DNA of 36,138 nucleotides from the NCBI GenBank assembly GCA_021324015.1, contig JAJPJX010000055.1, positions 1 through 36,138 of the forward strand, written 5' to 3'. This stretch comes from Solibacteraceae bacterium (GTDB lineage Bacteria > Acidobacteriota > Terriglobia > Bryobacterales > Bryobacteraceae). A model generated the notes under the pieces. That model was not told the origin of the DNA. It did no database searches and worked only from the letters and a program-made list of their open reading frames with translations. The stretch's first letter is position 1. Each line of letters starts with the position of its first letter. The position numbers were made by a program, and so were the translations under genes. Shown in pieces: positions 7,846 through 16,497 of this stretch.

Positions 7846-8370
7846 ATGTCAGTAAGGTTCGGGCTGAGGCTGGCAGGCCTTTCTTGTGCCCTTTTCTGGA
7901 TCGCTGGCGCCGGGCTCGCCCAGACGAAAGTGGCGGTCGTCAGCCTGCAGCGCGCGGTGCTGGAAACTGCGGAAATTAAGAAGGCCTCGGCCGACCTCGA
8001 AGCGAAATACCGGCCGCGCCAGCAGGAAATGGAAAAACTCCAGCGGGATCTGCAAAGCATCCAGCAGCAGTTGCAGACCAATGCCGGCAAACTTACGCCG
8101 CAGGCTGAGGCGGACTTGAACGCCCAGGGCCAGCGCAAGCAGCGGGAACTGCAGCGCATGAACGAGGATTTGCAGGGCGACGTGGACCGGGACCGGAACG
8201 ACATTCTCAGTAAGAGTTCCCAGAAAATGCAGGCGATCGTGCAAAAGCTGGCGGAGGCCAAGGCGATCGACGTGGTGGTGGATGTCAGCAATACGGTCTA
8301 TTTCAAGCCGGCCCTGGATCTCACCACGGAGGCGATTGCGGCTTACGACAAGGCCTACCCGGTCAAGTAG
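7846..8370 (+). CDS. OmpH/Skp family periplasmic chaperone
   Basis: The 174-residue protein has a signal peptide (about 1-25, cleavage near GLAQ-T). The OmpH core starts with TKVAVVSLQRAVLET. A long charged coiled-coil (about 45-130) forms the tentacles. The C-terminal strand (IDVVVDVSNTVYFKP) closes the small beta body. Skp trimers hold unfolded outer-membrane proteins during transit of the periplasm. The gene has a good ribosome-binding site (GAGGAG, 7831-7836). In many bacteria skp sits beside bamA and lpxD; here it does not, so it may be an extra copy. It probably forms a unit with the small gene 9 bp downstream. Confidence 0.85.
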   Translation: MSVRFGLRLAGLSCALFWIAGAGLAQTKVAVVSLQRAVLETAEIKKASADLEAKYRPRQQEMEKLQRDLQSIQQQLQTNAGKLTPQAEADLNAQGQRKQRELQRMNEDLQGDVDRDRNDILSKSSQKMQAIVQKLAEAKAIDVVVDVSNTVYFKPALDLTTEAIAAYDKAYPVK

Positions 8371-8379
8371 CGAGCGGCG

Positions 8380-8826
8380 ATGCCCGGTTACCTGGACCAG
8401 TACGGCGCCGGCGAGGAGCGGCGGGAAAGAATCATCAAGATCACCGTACTGACGCTGCTGGCCGTCGCTGTGGTTGGGGGAACCGCTTACTTCTTCCTGA
8501 AAAACTACAGACAGGAGCGCCAGGTAAGGGAATTCTTCCAGTTGCTGCAGAGACACGATTACCAGGCTGCCTATTCCTTGTGGGGCTGCACGGAGTCCAA
8601 GCCATGCAAAGACTATCCGATGCAGGCCTTTCTGCAGGACTGGGGGCCGCAAAGCGAACACGCGGATCTCAGTTCGGCGCGGGTCACGCGCAGCCGCTCC
8701 TGTGGTTCCGGGGTGATCATCACGGTAGACTACGGCCACACGGGTAAGGAAGACAAGCTTTGGGTGCAGCGGGAGGACCTGACAATCGGGTTCTCGCCGT
8801 GGCCGGGATGTCCGCCCGGCCGCTAG
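8380..8826 (+). CDS. Hypothetical single-pass membrane protein
   Basis: I do not recognise this 148-residue protein as a named family. It has a charged N-terminus (1-19), one TM helix (about 21-40) and a C-terminal domain, presumably extracytoplasmic. That domain has a FFQLLQRHDYQAAYSLW motif like the NTF2-fold lipoprotein-type domains that follow a membrane anchor. Four Cys residues (within WGCTESKPC, RSC and PGC) could form disulfides. It starts 9 nt after the OmpH stop, so the two are probably co-transcribed. Confidence that it is a real gene is high; no function can be given. Confidence 0.7.
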   Translation: MPGYLDQYGAGEERRERIIKITVLTLLAVAVVGGTAYFFLKNYRQERQVREFFQLLQRHDYQAAYSLWGCTESKPCKDYPMQAFLQDWGPQSEHADLSSARVTRSRSCGSGVIITVDYGHTGKEDKLWVQREDLTIGFSPWPGCPPGR

Positions 8827-8841
8827 CAGGATGCTGTACAA

Positions 8842-8864
8842 GCCCGGCGGATCCTCCGGCGGGC
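8842..8864. repeat. Inverted repeat (hairpin) between the membrane-protein gene and citrate synthase
   Basis: GCCCGGCGGA (8842-8851) and TCCGGCGGGC (8855-8864) pair over ten positions with one mismatch around a 3-nt loop. No T-run follows, so it is not a classic terminator. It may pause or terminate transcription from 8380-8826, or be chance in GC-rich DNA. Confidence 0.35.
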
Positions 8865-8901
8865 CGGTCTGGGAGATAGTTAACGACACAAGTGGAGCAG
8901 C

Positions 8902-10023
8902 ATGGGAACAACAGTTGCAGGGCTGGAAGGGGTGGTCGCGGGCGAGTCTGAAATCTGTTATATCGACGGATACGCCGGCGTCCTCAGCTATCGCGGTTAC
9001 AACATTCACACTCTGGCGGACAACGCCGTCTTCGAAGAGGTCATCCACCTTCTGTGGCACGGTTCCCTGCCGAAGCGGGCCGAACTGGAGCAATTGAAGA
9101 AGGACCTGGTCGCCCAGCGGGGAATTCCCCGCGAGGTGCGCGAATTCCTGGGCAGCGTGCCGCACTCCTCGCCCATGGACGTGCTGCGCACTGCTGTCTC
9201 GATGCTCAGCCTGTACGACCCCGAGGCCGCGGACATGTCGCCCGAGGCCAACCAGCGGAAGGCCATGCGGTTGATGGCCCAGACCGCCACCATCGTCACC
9301 ACCTTCGACCGCGTGCGGAAAGGCCAGTACGTGATCGAGGGCGACCCGAACCTGGGATTCGCAGCCAATTTCCTGTACACGCTGACGGGACGCCGCCCGG
9401 ACGACGTGATGGAACGCGCCTTCGATGTGGCCCTGACGCTGCACGCCGACCACGAACTGAACGCATCCACCTTTGCCGCGCGCGTGACCGCCGCAACGCT
9501 TTCCGATATTTACTCCGCAGCGACCTCGGCCATCGGCGCGCTGAAAGGGCCGCTGCACGGGGGCGCCAACCAGGACGTGATCCGCTGGCTGCTGGAAGTG
9601 GGCAATGAGGAGGCCGCCGTCAGCAAGGTCCGCAACACGCTGGCCAAAAAGGTGAAGATTCCGGGATTCGGCCATCGCGTGTACCGCACCGAGGATCCCC
9701 GGGCCACCCACCTGCGCGTCCTTTCCGAGGAACTTGGCAAGCGCACCGGCCATGTTAAGCTCTACGAGATCTCCCGCAGCATGGAAGAAGAGGTGAAGGC
9801 CGAGAAGAAGCTGAACCCCAACGTGGACTTCTATTCGGCGTCTACGTACTACTCCCTGGGCATCCCCATCGACCTCTTCACTCCGGTGTTTGCGGTGAGC
9901 CGTATGTCAGGGTGGACGGCGCACATCCTGGAGCAATACCGCAACAACCGCCTGATCCGGCCGCGGGCGGATTACAAAGGGAACCCGGACGGGATGCCGT
10001 GGGTGCCCCTCGCGGAACGCTGA
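8902..10023 (+). CDS. gltA: Citrate synthase
   Basis: Condenses acetyl-CoA and oxaloacetate to citrate in the TCA cycle. At 373 residues it matches the short Gram-positive/archaeal-type (type I dimer) enzymes rather than the hexameric E. coli form. The catalytic triad is complete: H219 (GPLHGGANQ), H258 (PGFGHRVYR) and D309 (NVDFYSAS). The N-terminal GLEGVVAGESEICYIDGYAG and the substrate-site RMSGWTAHILEQ segments are also typical. A methylcitrate synthase activity cannot be excluded from sequence, but no prp genes are nearby. ATG 8902 has GGAGC just upstream. The next gene starts 1 nt after the stop. Confidence 0.93.
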   Translation: MGTTVAGLEGVVAGESEICYIDGYAGVLSYRGYNIHTLADNAVFEEVIHLLWHGSLPKRAELEQLKKDLVAQRGIPREVREFLGSVPHSSPMDVLRTAVSMLSLYDPEAADMSPEANQRKAMRLMAQTATIVTTFDRVRKGQYVIEGDPNLGFAANFLYTLTGRRPDDVMERAFDVALTLHADHELNASTFAARVTAATLSDIYSAATSAIGALKGPLHGGANQDVIRWLLEVGNEEAAVSKVRNTLAKKVKIPGFGHRVYRTEDPRATHLRVLSEELGKRTGHVKLYEISRSMEEEVKAEKKLNPNVDFYSASTYYSLGIPIDLFTPVFAVSRMSGWTAHILEQYRNNRLIRPRADYKGNPDGMPWVPLAER

Positions 10024-10024
10024 C

Positions 10025-10297
10025 GTGGATGAGCGCGCGTTTTACACCGAGTCCCAGACCACGCGCCCCGCGACGCTGAACTGTCCGTTCTGCCGGACTG
10101 CGGATTCCTATGAACTCCGGTGGGTGGTCCGCAAAAAGAAGGACCGCCTGCCTGGCGGCGCGGACGAACGCGACCGGGCCAAGTTCGCCAAGGCCCAGAG
10201 CTACATGGTGCTCCTGGACGACAAAGTCGCCTGCAAGAACCTCCGCTGCCGGAAACGTTTCGACGTTTCCGGCGTGAAAACGATGGCGTTTCTGTAG
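10025..10297 (+). CDS. Small zinc-ribbon protein of unknown function
   Basis: This 90-residue hypothetical protein is translated from GTG 10025, 1 nt after the citrate synthase stop, which implies translational coupling. It contains C20-x2-C23 (NCPFCRT) and C70-x4-C75 (ACKNLRCRKRF), a plausible zinc ribbon separated by a basic stretch (RKKKDR). No enzyme motif is visible. An RNA- or protein-binding role is possible but not shown. An ATG at 10029 is in another frame. Confidence 0.65.
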   Translation: MDERAFYTESQTTRPATLNCPFCRTADSYELRWVVRKKKDRLPGGADERDRAKFAKAQSYMVLLDDKVACKNLRCRKRFDVSGVKTMAFL

Positions 10298-10305
10298 GGC
10301 GACGT

Positions 10306-11106
10306 TCAGTGATGGTCGACCCGCGCGTCGATCTTGCGTGCGCGGAACTCGCGGATGAGCGCCACCATTCTCTCCACAACTGCTTCCACGAAGCGGCAGC
10401 CCTTCTCCCGCGTAGCCCTGGTGGGATCGCCTACCGTGCCGGTGCGTGAGTAGCGGCTGAACCACTCCTGGAAGAAGACCGGGGAGGGGGCCTGCAAATC
10501 CCAGTAGAAGAACTCGGTAGGTTGGAAGCTGATGTCTTTTTCCGCTTTGTCCATCTGCACCAGGTCGCCGCGCAGGTAGAGCAACACGGAAGTTTCTAGT
10601 TCGCAGCCGTGCGCCATACCGCCGGGATACTCAGATTCCCGCAATTCCTTCAGCAGTTCCTTGGGGATCAGGCTCCACCAGGGAACCATCGCGCAAACCG
10701 CCTCGCTGTGGTTGGTGATATTGCGCGCGGCAATGTCCAGGAAAGGCACGTTGCTGCCGTGGCCGTTCACCAGCAGGATCTTCCGGAATCCGTGGTGCGC
10801 CAGGCTCTTGCCGATGTCGCTGACGTAGTTGATGATGGTTTGGCCCTCGACGGCGATAGTGCCCGGGAAATCCATGTGGTGCAGGTTGAACGAGTAATAC
10901 ACCGAAGGCATGAGCACGGCTTCCTGCGGCAGTCGCTCGACGGCCATTCGCGACATCTCGGTAGCGGTCAATACATCGGTCACCAGCGGCAGGTGCGGGC
11001 CGTGCTGCTCCACGGTTCCGACGGGCAGCACAGCTACCCGGTTTTGCGCCACGGCCTCACGCACCTCTGGCCAGGTAAACTCTTCGTATCGGTATTTTTG
11101 GATCAT
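10306..11106 (-). CDS. Creatininase family amidohydrolase
   Basis: The 266-residue protein carries the creatininase/MftE/ArfB signature. E33 and H35 lie in GTVEQHGPHLPLVTD (to D44), H116 in VNGHGSN, and the acidic pair near 169-171 in AHGCELETS. These residues bind two divalent metals in the family. Members open cyclic amides (creatinine, a formamide in flavin synthesis, or the mycofactocin precursor). Substrate here is unknown, and no radical-SAM or flavin gene lies beside it. The ATG at 11106 is chosen because homology begins at once with KYRYEEFTWPEV; the frame stays open far upstream only as antisense of the next gene. Its start lies 27 bp from the divergent PLP-enzyme start. Confidence 0.85.
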   Translation of the reverse strand: MIQKYRYEEFTWPEVREAVAQNRVAVLPVGTVEQHGPHLPLVTDVLTATEMSRMAVERLPQEAVLMPSVYYSFNLHHMDFPGTIAVEGQTIINYVSDIGKSLAHHGFRKILLVNGHGSNVPFLDIAARNITNHSEAVCAMVPWWSLIPKELLKELRESEYPGGMAHGCELETSVLLYLRGDLVQMDKAEKDISFQPTEFFYWDLQAPSPVFFQEWFSRYSRTGTVGDPTRATREKGCRFVEAVVERMVALIREFRARKIDARVDHH

Positions 11107-11133
11107 GAGCGGTACACTTGGGATGGTGCAATT

Positions 11134-12384
11134 ATGCCACATGAGGATACCTCCCATGGGCACGTGCGGCCGCGCACGGCGGTGCTGACGCGCGGCTTCG
11201 ATCCCAGTCTGTCGTTTGGATCGGCACGGCCCGCCGTCTTTCGCTGCTCTACATACGTGTTCCCGAGCCCTGAGGCGGCCGAACGCGCCTTTGCCATCCA
11301 ACACGGGAAGATCAAGCCGGAGGAGGGCGAGCGCGGCGATCTGATCTATTCGCGGATTTCGCACCCCAACGCCGAAATCCTGGAAGACCAGATCGTGCCC
11401 CTGGAAATGGGGGCCCGCGCCGCGGCGGTGTTCAATTCCGGAATGGCAGCCATCATGACCGCGTTCTTCACATTCGCGCGCAGGGGCGGCACCATCGTGT
11501 ACACGGCGCCGCTTTACGGCGGCACTATCGGCCTGATTCACAGTTTCCTGGAACCGTTCGGCATGCATGGCGTCCGGGTGCTGGCCGGGGACACCGCCGG
11601 CATGGATGCGGCCATCCGGGCGGCTCGAAACCTGTGCATCGTGTACCTGGAAACGCCCGCCAACCCGACGCTGGCCATGACCGACATCCGGCGGGCTGCC
11701 GAAACCGCGGCGCACCACCCGGACCGCCCCGTGGTAATGGTGGACAATACCTTCCTGGGCCCCGCCTTCCAGCATCCGCTGCATCTGGGCGCCGACCTGG
11801 TGTTGTACTCGGCCACTAAGTACCTCTCCGGATTCAGCGACATGGTAGCAGGTGTGGCGCTGGCCAAGGACCCCGAACGTATCCGCCAGATTCACAGCCG
11901 GCGCATCATGTTCGGCAACATCCTGCAGCCGGACGAGTGCTGGATGCTGGACGGCCGCCTGCCCACCGTAGGGCTGCGCATGAACCGGCAGAGCAAGAAC
12001 GCGCAGCGCATCGCCGAGGCCTTGACCGCGTACAGTAGAATCGTGCGGGTGATCTATCCTACGCTGTATCAGGACCCCGAGCAGGTGCGCATTTTCGAGG
12101 CGCAGTGCGACTACCCCGGGGCGCTCTTCTCGCTGGACTTCCGCGGGGGACGTGCGGCGGCCTTCGAGTTCCTGCGCCACCTGCACATCGCGCGCAACGC
12201 GGTCTCGCTGGGCGGCGTCGAGACGCTGACCTGCCATCCCAAAACCACCACCCACTCGGGAATGTCGCCGCGGGAACTCGACGAAGCCGGCATTGGCGAC
12301 GGCCTGGTGCGCGTGTCAGTGGGCATCGAAGACTGGCGGGATTTGCTGGCGGATTTCGAACAAGCCCTGCACGCAGCCGCCTGA
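11134..12384 (+). CDS. Cys/Met-metabolism PLP-dependent enzyme (methionine gamma-lyase / cystathionine gamma-lyase type)
   Basis: The 416-residue fold-type I PLP enzyme belongs to the PF01053 family. The Schiff-base Lys is K229 in YSATKYLSG. Y72/R74 (IYSRISHPN) contact the phosphate of the neighbouring subunit's cofactor. D204 (VMVDNTF) holds the pyridine nitrogen, and SLGGVETL with a nearby HP lies in the C-terminal domain. The family carries out gamma- or beta-elimination and replacement on sulfur amino acids; lyase is more likely than synthase because no thiol-transfer partner genes are present. The frame is open from 10609, but ATG 11134 gives the first coherent N-terminus. Divergent from the creatininase. 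Confidence 0.85.
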   Translation: MPHEDTSHGHVRPRTAVLTRGFDPSLSFGSARPAVFRCSTYVFPSPEAAERAFAIQHGKIKPEEGERGDLIYSRISHPNAEILEDQIVPLEMGARAAAVFNSGMAAIMTAFFTFARRGGTIVYTAPLYGGTIGLIHSFLEPFGMHGVRVLAGDTAGMDAAIRAARNLCIVYLETPANPTLAMTDIRRAAETAAHHPDRPVVMVDNTFLGPAFQHPLHLGADLVLYSATKYLSGFSDMVAGVALAKDPERIRQIHSRRIMFGNILQPDECWMLDGRLPTVGLRMNRQSKNAQRIAEALTAYSRIVRVIYPTLYQDPEQVRIFEAQCDYPGALFSLDFRGGRAAAFEFLRHLHIARNAVSLGGVETLTCHPKTTTHSGMSPRELDEAGIGDGLVRVSVGIEDWRDLLADFEQALHAAA

Positions 12385-12427
12385 GAGCCGAACGGGCAGG
12401 ACAGGCCGGCGGTCCCACGCGATCCGC

Positions 12428-12433
12428 TACAAT
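12428..12433 (+). promoter_or_regulatory. -10-like TACAAT upstream of alaS
   Basis: TACAAT lies 33 bp before the GTG start. It would give a leader of about 26 nt containing the GGAAGGA ribosome-binding site (12453-12459). No clear -35 is seen at 17 bp. Confidence 0.35.
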
Positions 12434-12466
12434 TGGTAGATAGATCACTTCCTGGAAGGAATTTCC

Positions 12467-15103
12467 GTGACAGGCCACGATATTCGGCAGCGCTTTCTCG
12501 ACTTTTTCTCTGCCCGCGGGCACCGCGTAGTGCGCAGTTCTTCGCTGGTTCCGGCGAACGACCCCACCTTGCTGTTTACCAACGCGGGCATGAACCAGTT
12601 CAAGGACGTGTTCCTGGGGCTGGAAAAGCGGGATTACGCACGCGCCACGACGTCGCAGAAATGCGTGCGCGCCGGCGGAAAGCACAACGACCTGGAAAAC
12701 GTGGGCTACACGCGGCGGCACCACACGTTTTTCGAGATGTTGGGAAATTTCTCTTTCGGCGACTACTTCAAGACCGAAGCCATCGAGTTCGCCTGGGACC
12801 TGGTGACCCGGGATTACGGGCTTCCCAAGGACCGGCTGTACGTCACGGTGTTTCGAGAGGACGACGACGCCGAGCTGCTGTGGCAGAAGGTCGCCGGCGT
12901 GCCGAAAAGCCGCATCTTCCGGCTGGACGAGAAGGACAACTTCTGGCAGATGGGCGAGACGGGCCCGTGCGGTCCTTGTTCGGAAATCCACTACGATCTG
13001 GGCCGCGAGGCCGCCGAGCCGGGGCGCGAGGACGAGGAGTTCCCGAGCGATGGCGGCGGCCGGTTCGTAGAGATCTGGAACCTGGTGTTCATGCAGTTCA
13101 ACCGGGACGCCAGTGGGGTCATGACTCCTCTGCCGCGGCCTTCCATCGATACGGGTCTGGGCCTGGAGCGCGTCGCGGCAGTGATGCAGGGCAAGCTCTC
13201 CAACTACGACACCGATCTGATCCGCCCCGTCATTCAACGCGCCGCGGATCTTTTCGGAGTTTCCTATGGCGGAGACCCGCGCATCGATACGGCCCTGCGT
13301 ATCGCCGCAGACCATAGCCGGGCCACTGCGTTTCTCATTCATGACGGCGTACTGCCCTCCAACGACGGGCGTGGCTACGTCCTGCGCAAGATCATGCGGC
13401 GCGCCATGCGGCACGCCCGCATGATTGGCGTGGAGGATCCGTTCCTCTACCAGCTCACCGGATTCGTGGCAGAGTTGATGCGCCCGGCCTATCCCGAGCT
13501 GATGGAGAGCGTCCAGCGCGTGGCGCGGGTGGTGAAGGACGGAGAGCACCGCTATGCCACTACGTTCCTGGTAGCCGAAAAGGTCTTCAACGAAGAGGTC
13601 AAGGCGCTCATGGGCCAGGTGCTTCCGGGCACGGTGGCGTTCAAGCTGTACGACACTTACGGCCTGGCGTTGGACGAGCAGGAGGAGATGGCCCGCGAAC
13701 GGCATCTGTCCATCGATCGCGAAGGCTTCGAGCGCGAAATGAAGGCGCAGCGCGAACGGGCGCGGGCGAGTTGGAAAGGCGCGGAGAAGGGTGCCGTGGC
13801 GCCCGCCTACCAGGAATTGCTCGAGCGCGGCCGCACGAAATTTCTGGGTTACGAGCAACTCGCAGGCACGTCGAAAATAGTCGGACTGCTCATCGACCGA
13901 GAGAGGGTTTCCGAGGTTGCTCCCGGCCAACCCGCGGAGCTGGTCCTGGATCAGACGCCGTTTTATGCTGAAACCGGCGGCCAGGTGGGGGACCGCGGCA
14001 GCCTGTACGCGATCTCCGGCGAGAAAGTGGCGGACGTGGAGACGGCCTATCCGGCAGTCCCCGGGCTGACGGTGCATCGCATCGTGCCCCACGCAGTGCT
14101 GCGCGTGGGAGATGAGCTGCGCGCCGAGGTGGCCGAGCCGCTTCGGCAGTCCACCATGCGCAACCATACCGCCACGCACCTGTTACACGCCGCTTTGCGG
14201 CAAGTACTGGGGGCGCACGTCAAACAAGCCGGCAGCGTGGTGGAGCCCCCGCGCCTGCGCTTCGACTTCACGCACTACGCCGCCATGGATCCTGCCGAAA
14301 TTGAGGAAGTGGAGCGCCTGGTCAATGAGCAGATCCTGCGCAACACCTCCGTAGAAACCAGGATCTTGCCCCTCGATCAGGCCATTGCGACAGGCGCCAT
14401 GGCGCTATTCGGAGAAAAGTACGGCGACCAGGTACGGGTGGTTTCGATCCCCGATTTCAGCAAGGAATTGTGCGGCGGCACACACGTGCGGCGCACCGGT
14501 GACATCGGCGTTTTCAAGATTGTTTACGAGGGCAGTATTTCGGCGGGGGTGCGACGCATCGAGGCCATCACTGGCGAAGTGGCTGTGCGCCAGTACCAGG
14601 AAGCCACGGAGGTCCTGCACCGGATGTCCCAGTTGTTGCGGGTCTCCGAACCGGAGTTGGTGGAGCAATTGGAGAAGCAGATCCTGCACCAAAAGACCCT
14701 GGAAAAGCAGGTCGAACAGCTCAAAAGCAAGCTGGCCCAGTCCGCCGTAGGCGAATTGGAGCAGCAGGCGCGCACCCTCAAAAACGTCAAAGTCGTGGCG
14801 GCCCGTTTGGACGGCATGGACCGGCAGCAGATGCGCGCGCTGGCCGATTCCCTGCGCAACCGGTGGAAGACCGGCGTGGTGGTGCTGGCTTCCGCGGAAG
14901 ATTCGCAGATCGCCATCATTTCGGCTGTAACCAAAGACCTTACCAGCAAGGTGCATGCCGGGAAGTTGGTTGGAGTGGTAGCACAAGCGGTTGGTGGCAA
15001 AGGGGGCGGCCGGCCGGACATGGCCGAGGGCGGCGGTAAGGATCCTTCCACCCTGGCCGCAGCGCTCGAGAGCGTCTACGCCACCGTCGAGAGTAACCTG
15101 TGA
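12467..15103 (+). CDS. alaS: Alanyl-tRNA synthetase
   Basis: The full-length 878-residue enzyme charges tRNA-Ala. Class II motif 2 is seen in GYTRRHHTFFEMLGNFSFGD. The editing domain zinc site is complete: H567/H571 (NHTATHLLHAAL) and C669/H673 (LCGGTHVRRTG), which removes mischarged Ser and Gly. The C-terminal DHHA1/C-Ala region ends in a glycine-rich segment (GGKGGGRPDMAEGGGKD). The catalytic, tRNA-recognition, editing and C-Ala domains are in normal order and length. GTG 12467 is supported by GGAAGGA 7 nt upstream and by the family N-terminus (IRQRFLDFFSARGH). The stop overlaps the start of the next gene. Confidence 0.97.
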   Translation: MTGHDIRQRFLDFFSARGHRVVRSSSLVPANDPTLLFTNAGMNQFKDVFLGLEKRDYARATTSQKCVRAGGKHNDLENVGYTRRHHTFFEMLGNFSFGDYFKTEAIEFAWDLVTRDYGLPKDRLYVTVFREDDDAELLWQKVAGVPKSRIFRLDEKDNFWQMGETGPCGPCSEIHYDLGREAAEPGREDEEFPSDGGGRFVEIWNLVFMQFNRDASGVMTPLPRPSIDTGLGLERVAAVMQGKLSNYDTDLIRPVIQRAADLFGVSYGGDPRIDTALRIAADHSRATAFLIHDGVLPSNDGRGYVLRKIMRRAMRHARMIGVEDPFLYQLTGFVAELMRPAYPELMESVQRVARVVKDGEHRYATTFLVAEKVFNEEVKALMGQVLPGTVAFKLYDTYGLALDEQEEMARERHLSIDREGFEREMKAQRERARASWKGAEKGAVAPAYQELLERGRTKFLGYEQLAGTSKIVGLLIDRERVSEVAPGQPAELVLDQTPFYAETGGQVGDRGSLYAISGEKVADVETAYPAVPGLTVHRIVPHAVLRVGDELRAEVAEPLRQSTMRNHTATHLLHAALRQVLGAHVKQAGSVVEPPRLRFDFTHYAAMDPAEIEEVERLVNEQILRNTSVETRILPLDQAIATGAMALFGEKYGDQVRVVSIPDFSKELCGGTHVRRTGDIGVFKIVYEGSISAGVRRIEAITGEVAVRQYQEATEVLHRMSQLLRVSEPELVEQLEKQILHQKTLEKQVEQLKSKLAQSAVGELEQQARTLKNVKVVAARLDGMDRQQMRALADSLRNRWKTGVVVLASAEDSQIAIISAVTKDLTSKVHAGKLVGVVAQAVGGKGGGRPDMAEGGGKDPSTLAAALESVYATVESNL

Positions 15104-16083
15104 ACGAATTCGACGTTGTCGTGGTCGGCGCCGGACCGACCGGCTTGGCCTGCGGAATTGAGTTGCAGCAACGCGGATTGAAGACGCTCCTGATCGAAAA
15201 GGGCTGCGTGTGCAACTCGTTGTATAACTACCCGACGCACATGGTGTTCTTCACCACGCCGGAGCTGCTAGAAATCGGCAACCTGCCGATGACCAGCCTG
15301 AACGAGAAGCCCAATCGCACCGAGGCGCTGAAGTACTACCGGCGAGCCGCGGAACACTACCGGCTGAACATCCACCAGTACGAGAGGGTGGACCGGATCT
15401 CTGGAGAGAATATGGCCTTCCAGGTGTTTACCACCGATCGCCTGGGGTGCGGCCACATGTATACCACCAGCAAACTGGTACTGGCTACAGGTTATTACGA
15501 TGTCCCCAATCTGCTGAATGTGCCGGGGGAAGACCTGGATAAGGTTTTCCACTATTACAAGGAACCGCATCCCTTTTACAACCATGATGTTGCGGTGATC
15601 GGCGCTAAAAACTCCGCGGCCATTGCGGCGCTGGAATTGTACTGGACGGGGGCCCGGGTGACCTTGATTCATCGGGGCGCCGGCATCTCTGAGAAGGTCA
15701 AGTACTGGATTAAGCCGAACATTGAGAATCGAATTAACAACGGTGAAATCAAGGCTTACTTTCATTCCCGAGTGCTGGAAATCCGGCCGGATACGATCCA
15801 AATCGAAACACCGGATGGACCGGTTGAGCTGGCAAACGACTTCGTGTTTGCCCTGATCGGGTACAGCCCGGACCTGAAGTTTCTCAATTCCGTGGGGATT
15901 ACCCTGGAGCCGGAGACCCAGCGCCCGCGCAGCGATCCGCAGACTCTGGAAAGCGAGTGCCCGGGCATCTATCTGGCCGGCGTCATCGTGGCCGGCATGC
16001 ATACCAACGAGATCTTCATCGAAAACGGACGCTTTCACGGCCGGCAAATCGCCGAATCCATCGCCTCCAAGCTGCAAAGCTGA
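15100..16083 (+). CDS. ypdA: YpdA-type FAD/NAD(P)-binding reductase (putative bacillithiol disulfide reductase)
   Basis: The 327-residue flavoprotein has an N-terminal FAD motif GAGPTG (10-15), a second Rossmann segment VIGAKNSAAIAALELYW, and a C-terminal FAD contact ending in IYLAGVIVAGMHTNEIF. The segment CNSLYNYPTHMVFFTTPEL is characteristic of YpdA, which reduces oxidised bacillithiol in Bacillota. It lacks the CxxC of thioredoxin reductase. Whether this organism makes bacillithiol is not shown here. GTG 15100 overlaps the alaS stop in GTGA, indicating translational coupling. Glycine-poor flavin reductases of other function remain possible. Confidence 0.85.
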   Translation: MNEFDVVVVGAGPTGLACGIELQQRGLKTLLIEKGCVCNSLYNYPTHMVFFTTPELLEIGNLPMTSLNEKPNRTEALKYYRRAAEHYRLNIHQYERVDRISGENMAFQVFTTDRLGCGHMYTTSKLVLATGYYDVPNLLNVPGEDLDKVFHYYKEPHPFYNHDVAVIGAKNSAAIAALELYWTGARVTLIHRGAGISEKVKYWIKPNIENRINNGEIKAYFHSRVLEIRPDTIQIETPDGPVELANDFVFALIGYSPDLKFLNSVGITLEPETQRPRSDPQTLESECPGIYLAGVIVAGMHTNEIFIENGRFHGRQIAESIASKLQS

Positions 16084-16221
16084 AACGCGCCGCGACCCAA
16101 TCCCACTATTTTTCCAGGGAAACGACATCACCGTTCTGGTACCCCCCCGTACACACCCGGAATGGTAGGTATTGCAACCAAACACTCTCATCCCGCATCT
16201 TTCTGGATGAAAGGGGCCGTT

Positions 16222-16470
16222 ATGTTGAGCTCACTTTTGGATGTCATGTTCGGCTGTTCCCATCGGAGGACCACGTTTCCGTTGACGCCTGCGCGCAGGG
16301 GCGCAGGTTATCCCCCGGCCCCTGGCGCCACGCGACACGCGATGTATGTGGTTTGCCTGGACTGCGGCAAGGAGTTTGATTACGACTGGAACGAGATGCG
16401 AGTCGGCGAAGCCGTGACCTCGCCAGTCAGAGCCCGTACCGCCGAATCACTTTCCGCCGCTCATCGTTGA
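16222..16470 (+). CDS. Small C-x-H / C-x2-C protein, conserved-type hypothetical
   Basis: The 82-residue protein starts at ATG 16222 behind AAAGGGG. Its first half holds C12-x-H14 (MFGCSHRRTTFP). Its second half holds C45-x2-C48 in YVVCLDCGKEFDYDWNEMR, together a possible zinc site. I recall very similar short proteins as common in Acidobacteriota, but their role is unknown to me. The 138 bases before it (16084-16221) hold no gene; they include GTACCCCCCCGTAC at 16139-16152, a short inverted repeat around a C-run. The frame extends to 16162, but the N-terminus from 16222 is the sensible one. The last 20 residues look unconserved. Confidence 0.6.
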   Translation: MLSSLLDVMFGCSHRRTTFPLTPARRGAGYPPAPGATRHAMYVVCLDCGKEFDYDWNEMRVGEAVTSPVRARTAESLSAAHR

Positions 16471-16497
16471 AAGCGCTTTTCTCAAAGGCCGGTCTCT

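Noticed and set aside
7849-9753. 634-codon minus-strand open frame
   Set aside because: Antisense of OmpH, the small membrane gene and citrate synthase, all well supported on the plus strand.
10306-12255. Long 649-codon minus-strand frame spanning creatininase and the PLP enzyme
   Set aside because: Only 10306-11106 codes for creatininase; the rest is the antisense of the PLP lyase, a usual effect of GC-rich codon use.
12059-14179. 706-codon minus-strand open frame
   Set aside because: Antisense to the lyase end and alaS; no family motif is seen and the plus strand is a full alaS.
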